A stretch of DNA of 64,000 nt from an uncultured Halieaceae bacterium (GCA_938074135.1 CALJFL010000048.1:88547-152546); one strand, 5' to 3'. Positions 34,890-46,289 are shown, numbered from the stretch's first letter. Numbers and translations: made by a program. The notes: generated by a model from the sequence alone, not told the origin.

Positions 34890-35717
34890 ATGGCATTATT
34901 AAAGAGCAAGCCCACGTCACCCGGTCGTCGTCACGTCGTCCGTGTTGTTAGTGACGACCTGCATAAGGGTGCGCCTTACAAGCCCCTGCTTGAGCAGCAG
35001 ACACGCAATGGTGGCCGCAACAATAACGGCCGCATCACCACCCGTCATATTGGTGGTGGTCACAAGCAGCACTACCGAGTGATCGACTTCAAGCGCAACA
35101 AGGACGGAATTCCGGCCAAGGTTGAGCGCATTGAGTACGATCCCAACCGCACTGCGCATATTGCTCTGGTACTTTTTGCAGACGGCGAGCGTCGGTACAT
35201 TATTGCTCCCAAGGGTGTGAAGGCCGGTGATGTATTGCAGTCTGGCGCTGCGGCACCGATCAAGACTGGTAACTGTCTGCCGCTGCGTAACATTCCGGTG
35301 GGTTCCGTGGTTCACGGAATTGAGTTGAAGCCAGGTAAGGGCGCTCAGATAGCTCGCTCTGCTGGTGCCTCGGTACAGTTGGTTGCTCGTGAAGGCCAGT
35401 ACGCAACTTTGCGTCTGCGCTCTGGCGAAATGCGCAAGGTGTTGGCTGATTGCCGTGCCACCCTGGGTGAAGTATCCAACTCTGAGCACAGCCTGCGTAA
35501 GTTGGGTAAAGCCGGAGCCGCACGCTGGCGCGGTGTTCGTCCGACGGTCCGTGGTGTGGCGATGAACCCGGTAGATCACCCGCATGGTGGTGGTGAAGGT
35601 AAGACTTCCGGTGGTCGTCATCCTGTTAGCCCCTGGGGTACACCTACCAAGGGTTACAAGACTCGTAAGAACAAGCGTACTGATAATTTGATCGTACGCC
35701 GCCGTGGTAAGAAATAA
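34890..35717 (+). CDS. rplB: 50S ribosomal protein L2
   Basis: A 275-residue L2, bridging the subunits and supporting peptidyl transfer. The C-terminal region [29 protein letters not shown] contains the conserved functional His. The length is normal. AAGGAGTAGG lies upstream. Confidence 0.98.
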   Translation: MALLKSKPTSPGRRHVVRVVSDDLHKGAPYKPLLEQQTRNGGRNNNGRITTRHIGGGHKQHYRVIDFKRNKDGIPAKVERIEYDPNRTAHIALVLFADGERRYIIAPKGVKAGDVLQSGAAAPIKTGNCLPLRNIPVGSVVHGIELKPGKGAQIARSAGASVQLVAREGQYATLRLRSGEMRKVLADCRATLGEVSNSEHSLRKLGKAGAARWRGVRPTVRGVAMNPVDHPHGGGEGKTSGGRHPVSPWGTPTKGYKTRKNKRTDNLIVRRRGKK

Positions 35718-35756
35718 GTTCGGTTGCCAGAACCCAGAGATTAGAGGAATAGGATT

Positions 35757-36032
35757 GTGCCACGTTCATTAAAGAAAGGTCCGTTTATCGACCTTCACCT
35801 GATCAAGAAAGTTGAAGCAGCGGTTGCGAGCAACGATCGCCGTCCGATCAAGACCTGGTCGCGTCGTTCAATGGTTGCCCCGGATATGGTTGGCCTGACC
35901 ATCGCTGTTCATAACGGACGTCAACACGTGCCCGTTTTGATCAATGAAGACATGGTTGGACACAAGCTCGGTGAATTTGCGGTGACCCGCACGTTCAAGG
36001 GTCACATCGTGGATAAAAAGGTCAAGCGCTAG
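35757..36032 (+). CDS. rpsS: 30S ribosomal protein S19
   Basis: A 91-residue S19 in the 30S head, partner of S13. [20 protein letters not shown] opening and [15 protein letters not shown] ending are standard. GTG start with AGAGGAA upstream. Confidence 0.98.
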   Translation: MPRSLKKGPFIDLHLIKKVEAAVASNDRRPIKTWSRRSMVAPDMVGLTIAVHNGRQHVPVLINEDMVGHKLGEFAVTRTFKGHIVDKKVKR

Positions 36033-36057
36033 GCGCTGGCGAAGCGAGGTTTAGGAA

Positions 36058-36396
36058 ATGGAAGTTGCAGCAAGATTGAAAGGCGCCCGAATTTCGGCCC
36101 AGAAAGCACGCCTGGTAGCAGACCAGGTGCGCGGCATGCAGGTTGAAGAAGCGCTGAATTTGCTGGAATTCAGCAACAAAAAAGCAGCGCAGATCGTGAA
36201 GAAGATTCTCGATTCAGCGATTGCCAATGCTGAAAACAATGAAGGTGCTGACGTGGACGAACTGAAAGTGTCCAGCATCTATGTCGACGAAGGCATGACA
36301 ATGAAGCGTCTGAGTCCCCGGGCCAAAGGTCGGGCGGATCGTATTTTGAAGCGCAGCTGTCATATCACAGTCAAAGTTGCAGATGGCGAAGGCTAA
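36058..36396 (+). CDS. rplV: 50S ribosomal protein L22
   Basis: A 112-residue L22 with the tunnel-lining beta-hairpin near [17 protein letters not shown]. The opening [26 protein letters not shown] is typical. Mutations of this hairpin give macrolide resistance in other species; the sequence here looks wild type. It lies 25 bp after rpsS. Confidence 0.98.
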   Translation: MEVAARLKGARISAQKARLVADQVRGMQVEEALNLLEFSNKKAAQIVKKILDSAIANAENNEGADVDELKVSSIYVDEGMTMKRLSPRAKGRADRILKRSCHITVKVADGEG

Positions 36397-36414
36397 GGTT
36401 TAGGAGAAGACCAC

Positions 36415-37086
36415 ATGGGTCAGAAAGTACATCCAATCGGTATCCGCTTAGGTATTGTTAAGGACCACAATTCGGTCTGGTACGCGGATAGCAAGAACTA
36501 CTCCAAGCAGTTGATAACTGACCTGGCGGTTCGCGAGTACCTTGAAAAAGCCCTTGAGCAGGCGTCGGTTAGCCGCATTGTTATCGAGCGCCCTGCACAG
36601 ACAGCCCGCATCACCATACACACTGCCCGGCCGGGTATTGTGATTGGTAAGAAAGGTGAGGATGTCGACAAGCTGCGCAAGACTCTGACCGAGAAGATGG
36701 GTGTTCCTGTACACATCAATATCGAAGAGATTCGCAAGCCGGATCTGGATGCCAAGCTGGTAGCCCAGAATGTAGGCCAACAGCTTGAGCGACGCGTTAT
36801 GTTCCGTCGCGCCATGAAGCGTGTTGTTCAAAATGCAATGCGCCAGGGTGCCGAGGGTATCAAGGTACAGGTTGGCGGTCGTTTGGGTGGTGCTGAAATT
36901 GCGCGCTCCGAATGGTATCGCGAAGGCCGTGTGCCTCTGCACACATTGCGTGCAGACATCGATTACGCGACTTATGAAGCCGCCACTACATACGGCATCA
37001 TTGGCGTGAAGGTATGGATTTTCAAAGGCGAAGTTATTGGCGATTCTGAGAAAGCCGACAGCGCCAAGAAGACAGCAACTAATTAA
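36415..37086 (+). CDS. rpsC: 30S ribosomal protein S3
   Basis: A 223-residue S3 at the mRNA entry site, with helicase activity in the ribosome. The KH motif is [19 protein letters not shown]. The C-terminal [11 protein letters not shown] is followed by a short acidic/Lys tail. 18 bp after rplV. Confidence 0.98.
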   Translation: MGQKVHPIGIRLGIVKDHNSVWYADSKNYSKQLITDLAVREYLEKALEQASVSRIVIERPAQTARITIHTARPGIVIGKKGEDVDKLRKTLTEKMGVPVHINIEEIRKPDLDAKLVAQNVGQQLERRVMFRRAMKRVVQNAMRQGAEGIKVQVGGRLGGAEIARSEWYREGRVPLHTLRADIDYATYEAATTYGIIGVKVWIFKGEVIGDSEKADSAKKTATN

Positions 37087-37097
37087 GGGTTACGCAG

Positions 37098-37511
37098 ATG
37101 CTTCAACCAAAGCGTACAAAATTTCGCAAGACTCAAAAGGGCCGTAACCGCGGTCTGGCCCATCGTGGCAGCAAGGTGAGCTTTGGCGAGTTCGGTCTGA
37201 AGGCGACCGGACGTGGCCGTATCACCGCTCGCCAGATTGAGGCAGCTCGTCGTGCGATGACTCGTCACATCAAGCGTGGCGGAAAAATTTGGATTCGTGT
37301 TTTCCCGGACAAGCCGATTACTGGCAAGCCCCTGGAAGTACGACAAGGTAAAGGTAAGGGTAACGTTGAGTACTGGGTAGCCCAGATTCAGCCCGGCAAA
37401 GTGCTTTACGAAGTACAGGGTGTTTCTGAGGAAATGGCGCGCGAAGCATTTGCGCTGGCCTCTGCCAAGATTCCTGTTGCCACAACATTTGTTAAACGGT
37501 CGGTGATGTGA
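37098..37511 (+). CDS. rplP: 50S ribosomal protein L16
   Basis: A 137-residue L16 at the A site. [19 protein letters not shown] start and [14 protein letters not shown] end are canonical. The Arg hydroxylated by YcfD in some bacteria would be near residue 81. Its stop TGA shares a base with the rpmC ATG. Confidence 0.98.
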   Translation: MLQPKRTKFRKTQKGRNRGLAHRGSKVSFGEFGLKATGRGRITARQIEAARRAMTRHIKRGGKIWIRVFPDKPITGKPLEVRQGKGKGNVEYWVAQIQPGKVLYEVQGVSEEMAREAFALASAKIPVATTFVKRSVM

Positions 37512-37702
37512 TGAAAGCGAGTGAATTGCGAGACAAGTCCCCTGAGGACCTGAACAAGCAGCTGCTTACTTTGCGTGAAGAGCAGTTCAAGCTGCGCATG
37601 CAGAAGTCTACTGGGCAACTTGGTCAGAGCCATCTGCTCCAGCTGAACCAGCGGGATATCGCACGCGTCAAGACCGTACTGAGCGAGAAGGCGGGTAACT
37701 AG
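37511..37702 (+). CDS. rpmC: 50S ribosomal protein L29
   Basis: A 63-residue two-helix L29 near the exit tunnel. ATG at 37511 ([18 protein letters not shown]) is chosen because it matches the family start; a GTG directly upstream would add one residue. Overlaps the rplP stop by one base. Confidence 0.97.
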   Translation: MKASELRDKSPEDLNKQLLTLREEQFKLRMQKSTGQLGQSHLLQLNQRDIARVKTVLSEKAGN

Positions 37703-37703
37703 T

Positions 37704-37982
37704 ATGTCAGCTGCAGAGAATCGTACACGTACTGCAACCGGTAAGGTTGTCAGCAACAAAATGGACAAGACCATCACGGTATTGCTGGAGCGCAGGGTTA
37801 AGCACCCCGTTTATGGCAAGTACATCACCCGGTCTTCCAAGATCCACGCCCACGATGAAGACAACAAGTGTGGCATTGGCGATACCGTTACTGTTGCCGA
37901 GTGTCGCCCGCTTTCCAAGAGTAAAACCTGGAATCTGGTCGAAGTTGTTGAGAGCGCCACCGTTTTAGATAGCGCTGGTTGA
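37704..37982 (+). CDS. rpsQ: 30S ribosomal protein S17
   Basis: A 92-residue primary 16S-binding OB-fold protein. [29 protein letters not shown] and [18 protein letters not shown] are characteristic. It starts one base after the rpmC stop. Confidence 0.98.
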   Translation: MSAAENRTRTATGKVVSNKMDKTITVLLERRVKHPVYGKYITRSSKIHAHDEDNKCGIGDTVTVAECRPLSKSKTWNLVEVVESATVLDSAG

Positions 37983-38014
37983 GTGGCTCAGGCCGCAGTT
38001 TGGAGTAGTAGAAG

Positions 38015-38383
38015 ATGATTCAGACACAGTCGTATTTGGAAGTCGCAGACAACAGTGGTGCGCGTCGCGTGATGTGCATCAAGGTGCTGGGCGGATCCAA
38101 GCGTCGTTATGCCCGTGTCGGAGACCTGATCAAGGTAACCGTTAAGGAAGCGATTCCTCGGGGTAAGGTCAAGAAGGGCCAGGTCATGACTGCCGTTGTC
38201 GTGCGCACGCGCAAGGGTGTTCACCGTGCCGACGGTTCGTTGATCAAGTTCGATGACAACGCCGCTGTACTGCTCAACGCTCAGGACGCGCCAATCGGAA
38301 CCCGTATTTTTGGGCCGGTAACCCGCGAGCTGCGTGGCGAAAAGTTTATGAAGATTATTTCTCTGGCACCGGAAGTTATCTAG
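38015..38383 (+). CDS. rplN: 50S ribosomal protein L14
   Basis: A 122-residue L14 at the subunit interface. [28 protein letters not shown] opening and [11 protein letters not shown] near the end are invariant family features. First gene of the classical spc segment; no promoter-like sequence separates it from rpsQ (32-bp gap). Confidence 0.98.
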   Translation: MIQTQSYLEVADNSGARRVMCIKVLGGSKRRYARVGDLIKVTVKEAIPRGKVKKGQVMTAVVVRTRKGVHRADGSLIKFDDNAAVLLNAQDAPIGTRIFGPVTRELRGEKFMKIISLAPEVI

Positions 38384-38409
38384 GCCGGATTACAGGGAGA
38401 GGAAGAGAG

Positions 38410-38724
38410 ATGTTGAAGATCAAGCGCGATGACGAAGTAGTTGTCCTTGCCGGCAAGGACAAGGGGAAGCGCGGCAAGGTTCGCCGTGTTATGGATGACA
38501 ACCGTGTGGTTGTTTCTGGAATCAACATGATCAAGAAGCACACCAAGCCTAACCCTCAGGCAGGTGTTGCTGGCGGAATCGTGGAGAAGGAAGCACCGAT
38601 TCAGGTATCCAATATTGCGATTTTCAACCCCCAGACCAGCAAGGCTGATCGGGTGGGTATCAAGGTGGAAGGAGATACCAAGATTCGTATCTTCAAATCA
38701 AGTGGCGAGGCGATCGACGCCTAG
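38410..38724 (+). CDS. rplX: 50S ribosomal protein L24
   Basis: A 104-residue assembly-initiator protein with the KOW motif ([21 protein letters not shown]) at the N-terminus. GGAGAGGAAGAG precedes the ATG. 37 bp to rplE. Confidence 0.98.
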   Translation: MLKIKRDDEVVVLAGKDKGKRGKVRRVMDDNRVVVSGINMIKKHTKPNPQAGVAGGIVEKEAPIQVSNIAIFNPQTSKADRVGIKVEGDTKIRIFKSSGEAIDA

Positions 38725-38761
38725 GTCGACACGATAGCGACCGGGTAAGTAGGTAATAGAC

Positions 38762-39301
38762 ATGGCAACGTTGAAAGAAAGGTACAAGAACGAAATCGCA
38801 CTCAAGCTTAAGGAAGAGCTGGGCTTGAGTAATGTGATGGAAGTTCCCCGTATCACCAAGATCACCCTGAACATGGGTGTGGGCGAAGCGCTGGGCGATA
38901 AAAAGGTCCTGGAAAACGCCGTAAGTGATATGGAAAAAATAGCAGGCCAGAAGGCTGTGGTAACCAAGGCGCGCAAGTCAATTGCCGGCTTTAAGGTCCG
39001 TGACGGCTGGCCAATTGGTTGCAAGGTGACTCTGCGTTCCGAGCGTATGTATGAGTTTCTTGAGCGCCTGATCAGCATCGCCATTCCGCGGGTACGTGAT
39101 TTCCGCGGTGTGAGCCCCAAGTCTTTTGATGGACGTGGCAACTTTGCGATGGGTGTGACCGAACAGATTATTTTCCCGGAAATTGATTACGACCAGGTGG
39201 ATGCCTTGCGCGGAATGGATATCACCATTACCACCACTGCTCGTACGGATGATGAAGGTCGCGCCTTGCTGCGTGCTTTTAACTTCCCACTGAAAAGTTA
39301 A
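38762..39301 (+). CDS. rplE: 50S ribosomal protein L5
   Basis: A 179-residue 5S-rRNA-binding L5 of the central protuberance. [20 protein letters not shown] and [23 protein letters not shown] are diagnostic. Length as in E. coli. Confidence 0.98.
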   Translation: MATLKERYKNEIALKLKEELGLSNVMEVPRITKITLNMGVGEALGDKKVLENAVSDMEKIAGQKAVVTKARKSIAGFKVRDGWPIGCKVTLRSERMYEFLERLISIAIPRVRDFRGVSPKSFDGRGNFAMGVTEQIIFPEIDYDQVDALRGMDITITTTARTDDEGRALLRAFNFPLKS

Positions 39302-39313
39302 GAGGCTTTATAT

Positions 39314-39619
39314 ATGGCTAAGAAATCGATGATCGCACGTGAGAACAAGCGTGCCCGGATGGTTGCCAGGTTCGCGCAGAAGCGTGCAGCAATCAAGGCT
39401 GTCATCCAGGACGTGAACGCATCAGATGAGGAAAAGTGGGAAGCGCAGGTTGCGCTGCAGAAGCTGCCTCGTGATGCCAGCCCGGTACGTCAGCAGCGTC
39501 GCTGCCAGATTACCGGACGCCCTCACGGGGTTTATCGAAAGTTTGGCCTGTGCCGTAACAAATTGCGCGAAGCCGCTATGCGCGGTGACGTACCTGGCCT
39601 GGTTAAGGCCAGCTGGTAA
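39314..39619 (+). CDS. rpsN: 30S ribosomal protein S14 (long, zinc-free form)
   Basis: A 101-residue S14 of the long type without the four-Cys zinc site of short S14. [36 protein letters not shown] is the conserved end. It starts 12 bp after rplE. Confidence 0.98.
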   Translation: MAKKSMIARENKRARMVARFAQKRAAIKAVIQDVNASDEEKWEAQVALQKLPRDASPVRQQRRCQITGRPHGVYRKFGLCRNKLREAAMRGDVPGLVKASW

Positions 39620-39652
39620 ACGGACCAGTTGAGTCCAGGAGAGAATTAGACG

Positions 39653-40048
39653 ATGAGTATGCAAGATCCGCTGTCAGATATGCTGACACGCATTCGCAAC
39701 GCCCAGATGGCTGGCAAGACCGGCGTAGAGATGCCCGGCTCCAAGCTCAAAGCAGCTGTTGCCCAGGTTTTGAAGGACGAAGGCTACATTACTGACTTCG
39801 CCGCGTCGGCCGATGGCAGCAAGCCGCGTTTGTCGATCGAACTCAAGTACTACGAGGGTAAGCCGGTTATAGCAGAGATTGATCGCAGCAGCCGCCCGGG
39901 CCTGCGCAATTATGCTGGTAAAGATGGTATGCCTTCCGTGCGTAACGGTCTGGGTGTAGCGATCATTTCCACCTCACAAGGTGTGATGACTGATCGTGCG
40001 GCACGTGCCGCAGGTGTTGGTGGCGAAGTGCTCTGCACCGTTTTCTAA
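39653..40048 (+). CDS. rpsH: 30S ribosomal protein S8
   Basis: A 131-residue primary 16S-binding protein; in E. coli it represses the spc operon. [18 protein letters not shown] start and [27 protein letters not shown] end are standard. AGGAGAGAA lies upstream. Confidence 0.98.
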   Translation: MSMQDPLSDMLTRIRNAQMAGKTGVEMPGSKLKAAVAQVLKDEGYITDFAASADGSKPRLSIELKYYEGKPVIAEIDRSSRPGLRNYAGKDGMPSVRNGLGVAIISTSQGVMTDRAARAAGVGGEVLCTVF

Positions 40049-40075
40049 CGATTAATGAATTGAAGAGCAAACGAA

Positions 40076-40603
40076 ATGTCTAGAGTCGCAAATAATCCGG
40101 TATCACTGCCCAGCGGCGTAGAGGTCAAGGTCGACGGTCGTGATCTCACCGTAAAAGGCAGCAAAGGTGCGCTGGCATTGTCCCTGGGGGATGGTGTGCA
40201 GGTGAACCAGGATGACAACGTTCTGACCATTGCTTATGACAGCGATGCACACCGTGCGATGGCCGGTACTACCCGTGCGCTGGTCAATAACATGGTTATC
40301 GGCGTCAGTGCAGGCTGGGAAAAAAAGCTGGTCCTCAATGGCGTTGGTTATCGCGCCAAGGCAAGTGGAAGCTCGGTCAACCTGACTGTAGGCCTGTCGC
40401 ATCCTGTTGACTACAAGTTGCCAGAGGGCGTCAGTGCCGAGAGCCCCAGCCAGACCGAGATCGTTGTGAAGGGTATCGATAAGCAGGCTGTTGGCCAGGC
40501 GGCTGCGGAGATCCGTAGTTTCCGTCCACCAGAGCCTTACAAGGGCAAGGGTATTCGTTACGCGGACGAGCATGTCCGTCGTAAAGAAGCCAAGAAGAAG
40601 TAG
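40076..40603 (+). CDS. rplF: 50S ribosomal protein L6
   Basis: A 175-residue L6 near the factor-binding site, made of two similar halves. [27 protein letters not shown] and the end [24 protein letters not shown] are typical. Confidence 0.98.
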   Translation: MSRVANNPVSLPSGVEVKVDGRDLTVKGSKGALALSLGDGVQVNQDDNVLTIAYDSDAHRAMAGTTRALVNNMVIGVSAGWEKKLVLNGVGYRAKASGSSVNLTVGLSHPVDYKLPEGVSAESPSQTEIVVKGIDKQAVGQAAAEIRSFRPPEPYKGKGIRYADEHVRRKEAKKK

Positions 40604-40613
40604 GTAAGTTGAG

Positions 40614-40964
40614 ATGAGTGTAAAGAATGATTCAAGGTTGCGTCGCGCTCGTCGCGCCCGCGCCCGTATGCGTGAGCTCGGCGTAAACCGCTTGAGCGTG
40701 CATCGTACTCCGCGCCACATCTACGCTCAGGTGATTGCACCTGCTGGTGACAAGGTGTTGGCAAGCGCCTCAACACTCGACAGTGACCTGCGTGGCGGCA
40801 AGACAGGCAATATCGATGCCGCAGCTGCTGTAGGCAAGCTGGTTGCAGAGCGCGCGAAGCAGGCGGGTATCGAGAAGGTTGCCTTCGATCGCGGCGGTTA
40901 CAAGTACCACGGACGCGTCAAGGCCCTCGCCGATGCCGCCCGTGAAAGTGGACTGGAATTCTAG
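40614..40964 (+). CDS. rplR: 50S ribosomal protein L18
   Basis: A 116-residue 5S-rRNA-binding protein. Basic N-terminus [12 protein letters not shown], then [16 protein letters not shown] and the closing [21 protein letters not shown]. 10 bp after rplF. Confidence 0.98.
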   Translation: MSVKNDSRLRRARRARARMRELGVNRLSVHRTPRHIYAQVIAPAGDKVLASASTLDSDLRGGKTGNIDAAAAVGKLVAERAKQAGIEKVAFDRGGYKYHGRVKALADAARESGLEF

Positions 40965-40973
40965 GGTAATACT

Positions 40974-41486
40974 ATGGCTTTTAACGATCAGAGAAAGCAG
41001 CAGCAGGACGGTGACCTCCAGGAGAAACTGGTTCAGGTCAACCGTGTAGCCAAGGTGGTCAAGGGTGGCCGAATATTCGGATTCACCGCACTGAGTGTTG
41101 TTGGCGATGGTAAAGGTAAGGTCGGCTTTGGCCGCGGGAAAGCACGTGAAGTGCCTGTCGCTATCCAGAAAGCGATGGAAGCAGCCCGGCGTAACATGAT
41201 CCAGGTTGAGCTGGACAATGGCACTATCCAATATCCGGTGAAGGCACAACACGGTGCTTCCAAGATTTACATGCAGCCTGCTTCTGAAGGTACCGGTGTA
41301 ATTGCCGGTGGCGCAATGCGTGCGGTTCTGGAAATCGCAGGTGTGCATAACGTTCTCGCCAAGTGCTACGGCTCGACCAATCCGGTCAACGTGGTACGTG
41401 CGACTTTCAACGGCCTGCGTGACATGGCTTCGCCAGAAAATGTGGCAGCCAAGCGCGGCAAGACCGTTGAAGAAATACTGAATTAA
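40974..41486 (+). CDS. rpsE: 30S ribosomal protein S5
   Basis: A 170-residue S5 with the dsRBD-like N-terminal domain ([35 protein letters not shown]). It lies at the mRNA entry site. The spectinomycin loop region (VAKVVKGGR) shows no deviation. Confidence 0.98.
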   Translation: MAFNDQRKQQQDGDLQEKLVQVNRVAKVVKGGRIFGFTALSVVGDGKGKVGFGRGKAREVPVAIQKAMEAARRNMIQVELDNGTIQYPVKAQHGASKIYMQPASEGTGVIAGGAMRAVLEIAGVHNVLAKCYGSTNPVNVVRATFNGLRDMASPENVAAKRGKTVEEILN

Positions 41487-41505
41487 AAAGTGAGTTGGCT
41501 ACGTC

Positions 41506-41688
41506 ATGGCTAAAGCAATGATTAAAGTAACGCAGACCAAGAGCGCCAATGGTCGCCTTAAAAAGCACCGGGCATGTGTTGCCGGCCTTGGGCTGCGTCG
41601 TATCGGTCACACCGTTGAGGTAGAAGACACACCTTCAACTCGCGGCATGATCAACCAGGTTAATTACCTTGTGAGGGTGGAGGACTAA
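41506..41688 (+). CDS. rpmD: 50S ribosomal protein L30
   Basis: A 60-residue L30. [37 protein letters not shown] is characteristic. Its presence between rpsE and rplO is the usual proteobacterial arrangement. Confidence 0.98.
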   Translation: MAKAMIKVTQTKSANGRLKKHRACVAGLGLRRIGHTVEVEDTPSTRGMINQVNYLVRVED

Positions 41689-41691
41689 ATC

Positions 41692-42138
41692 ATGTCAGAT
41701 GGTATGAGACTGAACTCCCTGAGCCCGGCACCGGGTTCCAGGAAGAGCAACAAGCGCGTTGGCCGTGGTATCGGCAGCGGCTCGGGCAAGACAGCAGGTC
41801 GCGGCCACAAGGGTCAGAAGTCCCGGTCCGGCGGCAGCGTACGTCCCGGCTTCGAGGGTGGCCAGATGCCACTGCAGAAGCGTCTTCCCAAGTACGGCTT
41901 CTCTTCACGTATGGCGCGTACAACCGCCCAGATTCGAGTGGCTGAGCTGGCACTGATTGAGGGCGACGTGATCGACCTGGCAGCGCTTAAGGCAGCGGAC
42001 CTGGTCAGGGACGACGTGACACGCGCGCGGGTTTTCCTGTCCGGTGAATTGAGCAAGGCCGTTACAGTGAAAGGGCTTGCCGTCACCAAGGGCGCACGCG
42101 AGGCCATTGAAAAGGCCGGCGGGAAAGTAGAGGAATAA
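41692..42138 (+). CDS. rplO: 50S ribosomal protein L15
   Basis: A 148-residue L15. [42 protein letters not shown] is the basic N-terminal extension. GGAGG sits 8 bp before the ATG at 41692; an in-frame ATG four codons later matches the E. coli start. Its stop is immediately followed by the secY ATG. Confidence 0.97.
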   Translation: MSDGMRLNSLSPAPGSRKSNKRVGRGIGSGSGKTAGRGHKGQKSRSGGSVRPGFEGGQMPLQKRLPKYGFSSRMARTTAQIRVAELALIEGDVIDLAALKAADLVRDDVTRARVFLSGELSKAVTVKGLAVTKGAREAIEKAGGKVEE

Positions 42139-43467
42139 ATGGCAACAGGTCAGCTGCCCTCAGTAAACAAAGCAGGCTTAGGCGAGCTTTTTGCTCGCCT
42201 TCGTTTTGTTTTACTGGCAATTATCGTCTACCGCATCGGGACTCACATTCCGGTACCGGGGATAGATCCTGCTCAGTTGGCCGCACTGTTCAACCAGAAC
42301 CAGGGCACCATCCTGGGTCTGGCTAACATGTTTTCCGGTGGTGCCCTGGAGCGAATGAGCATCCTGGCACTGGGCATCATGCCGTACATTTCTGCGTCCA
42401 TTATTATGCAGTTGATGTCGGCGGTGACGCCGCAGCTGGAACAGTTGAAGAAAGAGGGCGAGTCAGGACGCCGCAAGATTAGCCAGTACACGCGTTACCT
42501 GACAGTAGTGCTGGCGGTGATCCAGGCCACGGGTATGACCGTCGGTATGGCCAACCAGGGTATGTCTTACGACACATCGCTGCTGTTTTATGTGATTGCG
42601 ATTACATCCCTGGTGACTGGCGCCGTATTCATGATGTGGTTGGGTGAGCAGATTACTGAAAAGGGCGTGGGCAACGGAATCTCGCTGTTGATCTTCGCTG
42701 GCATCGTGGCGGGTTTACCCGCAGCGATCGGGCAGTCACTGGAGCAGGCCCGGCAGGGTGAGATCAATATTCTGATTCTGCTGTTTATCCTGGCCCTGGC
42801 GATTGCCGTGATTTACATGATTGTGTTCATCGAGCGCGGCCAGCGTCGCATCACGGTGAATTATGCCAAGCGACAACAGGGTCGCAAGATGTACCAGGCG
42901 CAGAGCTCGCACCTGCCCCTGAAGGTGAATATGGCAGGGGTTATCCCGGCTATCTTCGCCAGTAGCATCCTGCTGTTCCCGGCATCGCTGGCGCAGTGGT
43001 TCGGCTCTGCCGGCTCTGCAGATTGGTTACAGGACCTGGCAGTAGCCATTGGTCCGGGACAGCCGCTGAACATTATGTTGTTCACGGTGTTTGTAGTGTT
43101 TTTCTGCTTCTTTTATACGGCGTTGATGTTCAACCCGGTAGAAGTGGCCGACAACCTGAAGCGATCTGGTGCATTTGTGCCCGGTATTCGCCCCGGTCAG
43201 CAAACCGCCAACTATATCGATGGCGTGTTGACCAGGCTGACAGTGTTTGGCTCTGCCTACATTGCACTGGTCTGCCTGATGCCACAGTTTCTGGTGGTGA
43301 TGTGGAACGTGCCCTTTTACCTGGGCGGTACCTCACTGCTGATCGTGGTTGTTGTTGTGATGGATTTTATGGCCCAGGTGCAGAGCCACCTGATGTCGCA
43401 CCAGTATGATTCGGTGATGAAGAAGGCCAATTTGAAGAATTACGGTGGTTCTGGCCGACCGCGTTGA
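42139..43467 (+). CDS. secY: Preprotein translocase subunit SecY
   Basis: A 442-residue channel-forming subunit of SecYEG with ten membrane helices. The conserved [10 protein letters not shown] loop after helix 1, the plug region ([30 protein letters not shown]) and cytosolic loops C4-C5 ([33 protein letters not shown]) that contact SecA and the ribosome are present. It starts directly after the rplO stop codon. Confidence 0.98.
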   Translation: MATGQLPSVNKAGLGELFARLRFVLLAIIVYRIGTHIPVPGIDPAQLAALFNQNQGTILGLANMFSGGALERMSILALGIMPYISASIIMQLMSAVTPQLEQLKKEGESGRRKISQYTRYLTVVLAVIQATGMTVGMANQGMSYDTSLLFYVIAITSLVTGAVFMMWLGEQITEKGVGNGISLLIFAGIVAGLPAAIGQSLEQARQGEINILILLFILALAIAVIYMIVFIERGQRRITVNYAKRQQGRKMYQAQSSHLPLKVNMAGVIPAIFASSILLFPASLAQWFGSAGSADWLQDLAVAIGPGQPLNIMLFTVFVVFFCFFYTALMFNPVEVADNLKRSGAFVPGIRPGQQTANYIDGVLTRLTVFGSAYIALVCLMPQFLVVMWNVPFYLGGTSLLIVVVVVMDFMAQVQSHLMSHQYDSVMKKANLKNYGGSGRPR

Positions 43468-43510
43468 TAAGCGCGCAAAGTCGGAGCCGCGGGCTCACGG
43501 AGAGTTTGAA

Positions 43511-43627
43511 ATGAAAGTACGTGCATCAGTAAAGAAGATCTGCAGAAACTGCAAGGTCGTCAGGCGCAAGGGCGTGGTCCGCGTGATCTGTACTTCAGAT
43601 CCCCGTCACAAGCAGCGTCAGGGATAA
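43511..43627 (+). CDS. rpmJ: 50S ribosomal protein L36 (zinc-binding form)
   Basis: A 38-residue L36, [21 protein letters not shown] onward, with the Cys11-x2-Cys14, Cys27 and His32 zinc ligands. So this is the C+ type that is replaced by a zinc-free paralogue under zinc limitation in some bacteria. Too short for many gene callers. GGAGAGTTTG lies before the ATG; 43 bp after secY. Confidence 0.97.
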   Translation: MKVRASVKKICRNCKVVRRKGVVRVICTSDPRHKQRQG

Positions 43628-43645
43628 GCGAGCGCCTACGAGGCG

Positions 43646-43674
43646 GTTGATTTTTAGTAACGATATCGCTAGAA
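43646..43674 (+). promoter_or_regulatory. Sigma-70 promoter of the alpha operon
   Basis: TTGATT (43646-43651) and TAGAAT (43669-43674) with a 17-bp spacer predict a start near 43681, about 97 nt upstream of rpsM. The -10 is identical to that of the S10 promoter at 32806. Confidence 0.7.
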
Positions 43675-43680
43675 TGCTGC

Positions 43681-43780
43681 GCCCTTCGCGGCGGGTCCAC
43701 AAAACTGAGTGAAATCAGGGGCTTGCAAAGATAGAGCGCAGTACGGGGCGAAATATTAAGGAATTGGAGAAAGTTGCATG
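43681..43780 (+). promoter_or_regulatory. rpsM leader, probable S4-responsive alpha-operon element
   Basis: The leader and early rpsM codons recall the E. coli alpha-operon pseudoknot bound by S4. Matching pieces are a TGAGTGAAATCAGGGGCTT block and an A/T-rich AAATATTAAGG segment just before the GGAG ribosome-binding site. Resemblance was judged by eye; the pseudoknot pairing was not modelled. Confidence 0.4.
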
Positions 43781-44134
43781 GCCCGTATTGCCGGCGTCAA
43801 CATACCCGATAACAAGCATGCTGTTATCTCATTGACTTACATCTTTGGTGTAGGCCGTAGTCAGGCGAAGCGCCTTTGCGCCGATACTGGCGTGGCCGAG
43901 AACGCCAAGATCGTAGAGCTGACTGAGGAACAGATGGACGCGCTCCGCACGAAAGTGAGCGAGATGAACGTGGAAGGCGACCTTCGTCGTGAAGTATCCA
44001 TGAACATCAAACGTCTTATGGACCTCGGTTGTAACCGGGGTCTGCGTCACCGTCGCGGCCTGCCGCTGCGCGGCCAGCGTACCAAGACCAATGCACGTAC
44101 CCGTAAGGGTCCGCGCAAACCGATTCGCAGGTAG
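43778..44134 (+). CDS. rpsM: 30S ribosomal protein S13
   Basis: A 118-residue S13 of the 30S head, contacting the P-site tRNA with its basic tail. [28 protein letters not shown] start and [29 protein letters not shown] end are canonical. First gene of the alpha operon, with a near-consensus promoter before it. Confidence 0.98.
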   Translation: MARIAGVNIPDNKHAVISLTYIFGVGRSQAKRLCADTGVAENAKIVELTEEQMDALRTKVSEMNVEGDLRREVSMNIKRLMDLGCNRGLRHRRGLPLRGQRTKTNARTRKGPRKPIRR

Positions 44135-44212
44135 GTTAAAACCTCCAACGCGAATCCGTTTTAGTGTAGCTGCACCAAAGTGCAGTGTTGATATTAAAAG
44201 CAGGATTAAACT

Positions 44213-44605
44213 ATGGCCAAGCCAGGTGCCAAAAGCACTCGTAAGAAAATCACCAAGACTGTTGTCGATGGGATCGCGCACATTCATGCGTCCTTCAACA
44301 ACACTATCATCACCATCACTGATCGCCAGGGTAATACCCTAAGCTGGGCAACCGCTGGTGGGTCGGGCTTTCGTGGTTCACGCAAGAGCACCCCTTTCGC
44401 CGCCCAGGTGGCTGCGGAGCGTGCCGGTGAAGCAGCCAAGGAATATGGGCTTAAGAACCTTGATGTGCAGGTAAAAGGTCCTGGGCCAGGTCGTGAATCA
44501 GCCGTTCGTGCGCTGAATTCTTGCGGTTACTCAATCAGCAATATTACTGATGTAACGCCGATTCCACATAACGGCTGCCGTCCACCCAAGAAACGTCGCG
44601 TATAA
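44213..44605 (+). CDS. rpsK: 30S ribosomal protein S11
   Basis: A 130-residue S11 of the platform. [22 protein letters not shown] and the ending [16 protein letters not shown] are invariant. A small hairpin CTGCAC/GTGCAG (44170-44185) lies in the 78-bp gap after rpsM. Confidence 0.98.
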   Translation: MAKPGAKSTRKKITKTVVDGIAHIHASFNNTIITITDRQGNTLSWATAGGSGFRGSRKSTPFAAQVAAERAGEAAKEYGLKNLDVQVKGPGPGRESAVRALNSCGYSISNITDVTPIPHNGCRPPKKRRV

Positions 44606-44625
44606 CGCCTACAGGAAGAATTGAC

Positions 44626-45246
44626 ATGGCTCGATATATTGGACCCAAGTGCAAACTCTCCCGTCGTGAAGGAACTGACCTGTTTCTGAAGAGCGGAGTA
44701 CGTGCACTGGAAAGCAAGTGTAAGCAAGAAACAGCACCAGGCCAGCATGGCGCCCGTCGTGGCCGCCTGTCTGACTACGGTGTTCAGCTGCGGGAAAAGC
44801 AGAAGGTTCGCAGAATCTACGGCGTACTGGAAAAGCAGTTTCGCAACTATTACAAGGAAGCAGCCCGCCTGAAAGGCGCGACTGGCGAAAACCTTCTGCA
44901 GCTTCTGGAAAGCCGCCTCGATAACGTTGTTTATCGTATGGGCTTCGGTTCTACCCGTGCGGAGTCACGGCAGATGGTTTCCCACAAGGCGATTCTGGTG
45001 AACGGCACAGTGGTAAACGTACCGTCTTATCAGGTTAAAGCCGGGGATGTTATTTCCCTGCGCGAGAAAGCCAAGAAGCAACTGCGCATTCAGTCTGCGC
45101 TGGCATTGGCCGCTCAACGCGGTGAGCCAGAGTGGATTGAAGTTAACAACGACAAGCTGGAAGGCATATTCAAGGCGGTCCCCGATCGTCAGGACCTGAC
45201 CTCAGAGATCAATGAAAACTTGATCGTTGAGCTCTACTCCAAGTAA
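44626..45246 (+). CDS. rpsD: 30S ribosomal protein S4
   Basis: A 206-residue primary 16S-binding protein and, in E. coli, repressor of the alpha operon. [24 protein letters not shown] opening without the zinc-site Cys set, and the S4 RNA-binding domain ([31 protein letters not shown]), are intact. Confidence 0.98.
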   Translation: MARYIGPKCKLSRREGTDLFLKSGVRALESKCKQETAPGQHGARRGRLSDYGVQLREKQKVRRIYGVLEKQFRNYYKEAARLKGATGENLLQLLESRLDNVVYRMGFGSTRAESRQMVSHKAILVNGTVVNVPSYQVKAGDVISLREKAKKQLRIQSALALAAQRGEPEWIEVNNDKLEGIFKAVPDRQDLTSEINENLIVELYSK

Positions 45247-45284
45247 TACGCCCCACGGACTAACCTTTAGCTACAGGTGCCAGA

Positions 45285-46289
45285 ATGCAAAGTGCAGTGA
45301 ACGAATTTTTGACCCCGCGTGTCATCACCGTCGATGAAAAGACCAATACGCGCGCCCAGGTAACACTGGAACCGCTGGAGCGTGGCTTTGGCCACACACT
45401 GGGTAACGCCCTTCGTCGAATCCTGCTGTCTTCCATGCCCGGTTGTGCCATCACCGAGGTAGAGATAGACGGTGTGCTTCATGAGTACAGCGCGATTGAA
45501 GGCGTTCAGGAAGATGTCATCGAGATCCTGCTGAACCTCAAGGGTGTGGCGCTTGTCATGAATGGCAAGGACGAGGCCGAATTGACCCTGACCAAGAAGG
45601 GTTCAGGCCCGGTAACAGCAGGTGATATCCAGGTTGATCACGATATCGAGATCCGTAACCCGGAGCACCTGATCTGCAACCTGAACGATAAATCCGAAAT
45701 CAGCATGAAGCTGACTGTGGCTCGTGGCCGCGGTTACTCGCCTGCTGATTCTCGCGAGAATCCGGAAGAGGAAACCCGCTCCATCGGTCGCCTGCAACTG
45801 GATGCAACGTTTTCGCCTATTCACCGCGTATCGTATGTGGTCGAAGCAGCCCGTGTTGAGCAGCGTACCGACCTCGACAAGCTGGTACTGGATCTGGAAA
45901 CCAATGGCACAATCGACCCGGAAGAGGCGATTCGCCGCGCTGCGACCATCCTGCAGCAGCAGTTGGCTGTATTTGTTGACCTCGAGAGTGACAGCGAATC
46001 CGAGTCTGTTATCGAAGAAGACGAAGTGGATCCGATCCTGCTGCGCCCGGTCGACGACCTGGAGCTGACGGTTCGTTCCGCCAACTGCCTGAAGGCAGAG
46101 AATATTTACTACATCGGAGACCTCGTTCAGCGCACGGAAGTCGAGCTGCTGAAAACCCCGAACCTGGGCAAGAAGTCTCTGACCGAGATCAAGGACGTAT
46201 TGGCGTCCCGTGGGCTGTCTCTGGGTATGCGCCTGGATAACTGGCCGCCCGCCAGTCTCAAGAACGACGATCGGGTACTGAGCGTTTAA
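45285..46289 (+). CDS. rpoA: RNA polymerase alpha subunit
   Basis: A 334-residue alpha subunit. The N-terminal assembly domain has [26 protein letters not shown] and the C-terminal DNA/activator-binding domain has [51 protein letters not shown]. An acidic linker ([14 protein letters not shown]) joins them. Position between rpsD and rplQ is standard. Confidence 0.98.
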   Translation: MQSAVNEFLTPRVITVDEKTNTRAQVTLEPLERGFGHTLGNALRRILLSSMPGCAITEVEIDGVLHEYSAIEGVQEDVIEILLNLKGVALVMNGKDEAELTLTKKGSGPVTAGDIQVDHDIEIRNPEHLICNLNDKSEISMKLTVARGRGYSPADSRENPEEETRSIGRLQLDATFSPIHRVSYVVEAARVEQRTDLDKLVLDLETNGTIDPEEAIRRAATILQQQLAVFVDLESDSESESVIEEDEVDPILLRPVDDLELTVRSANCLKAENIYYIGDLVQRTEVELLKTPNLGKKSLTEIKDVLASRGLSLGMRLDNWPPASLKNDDRVLSV

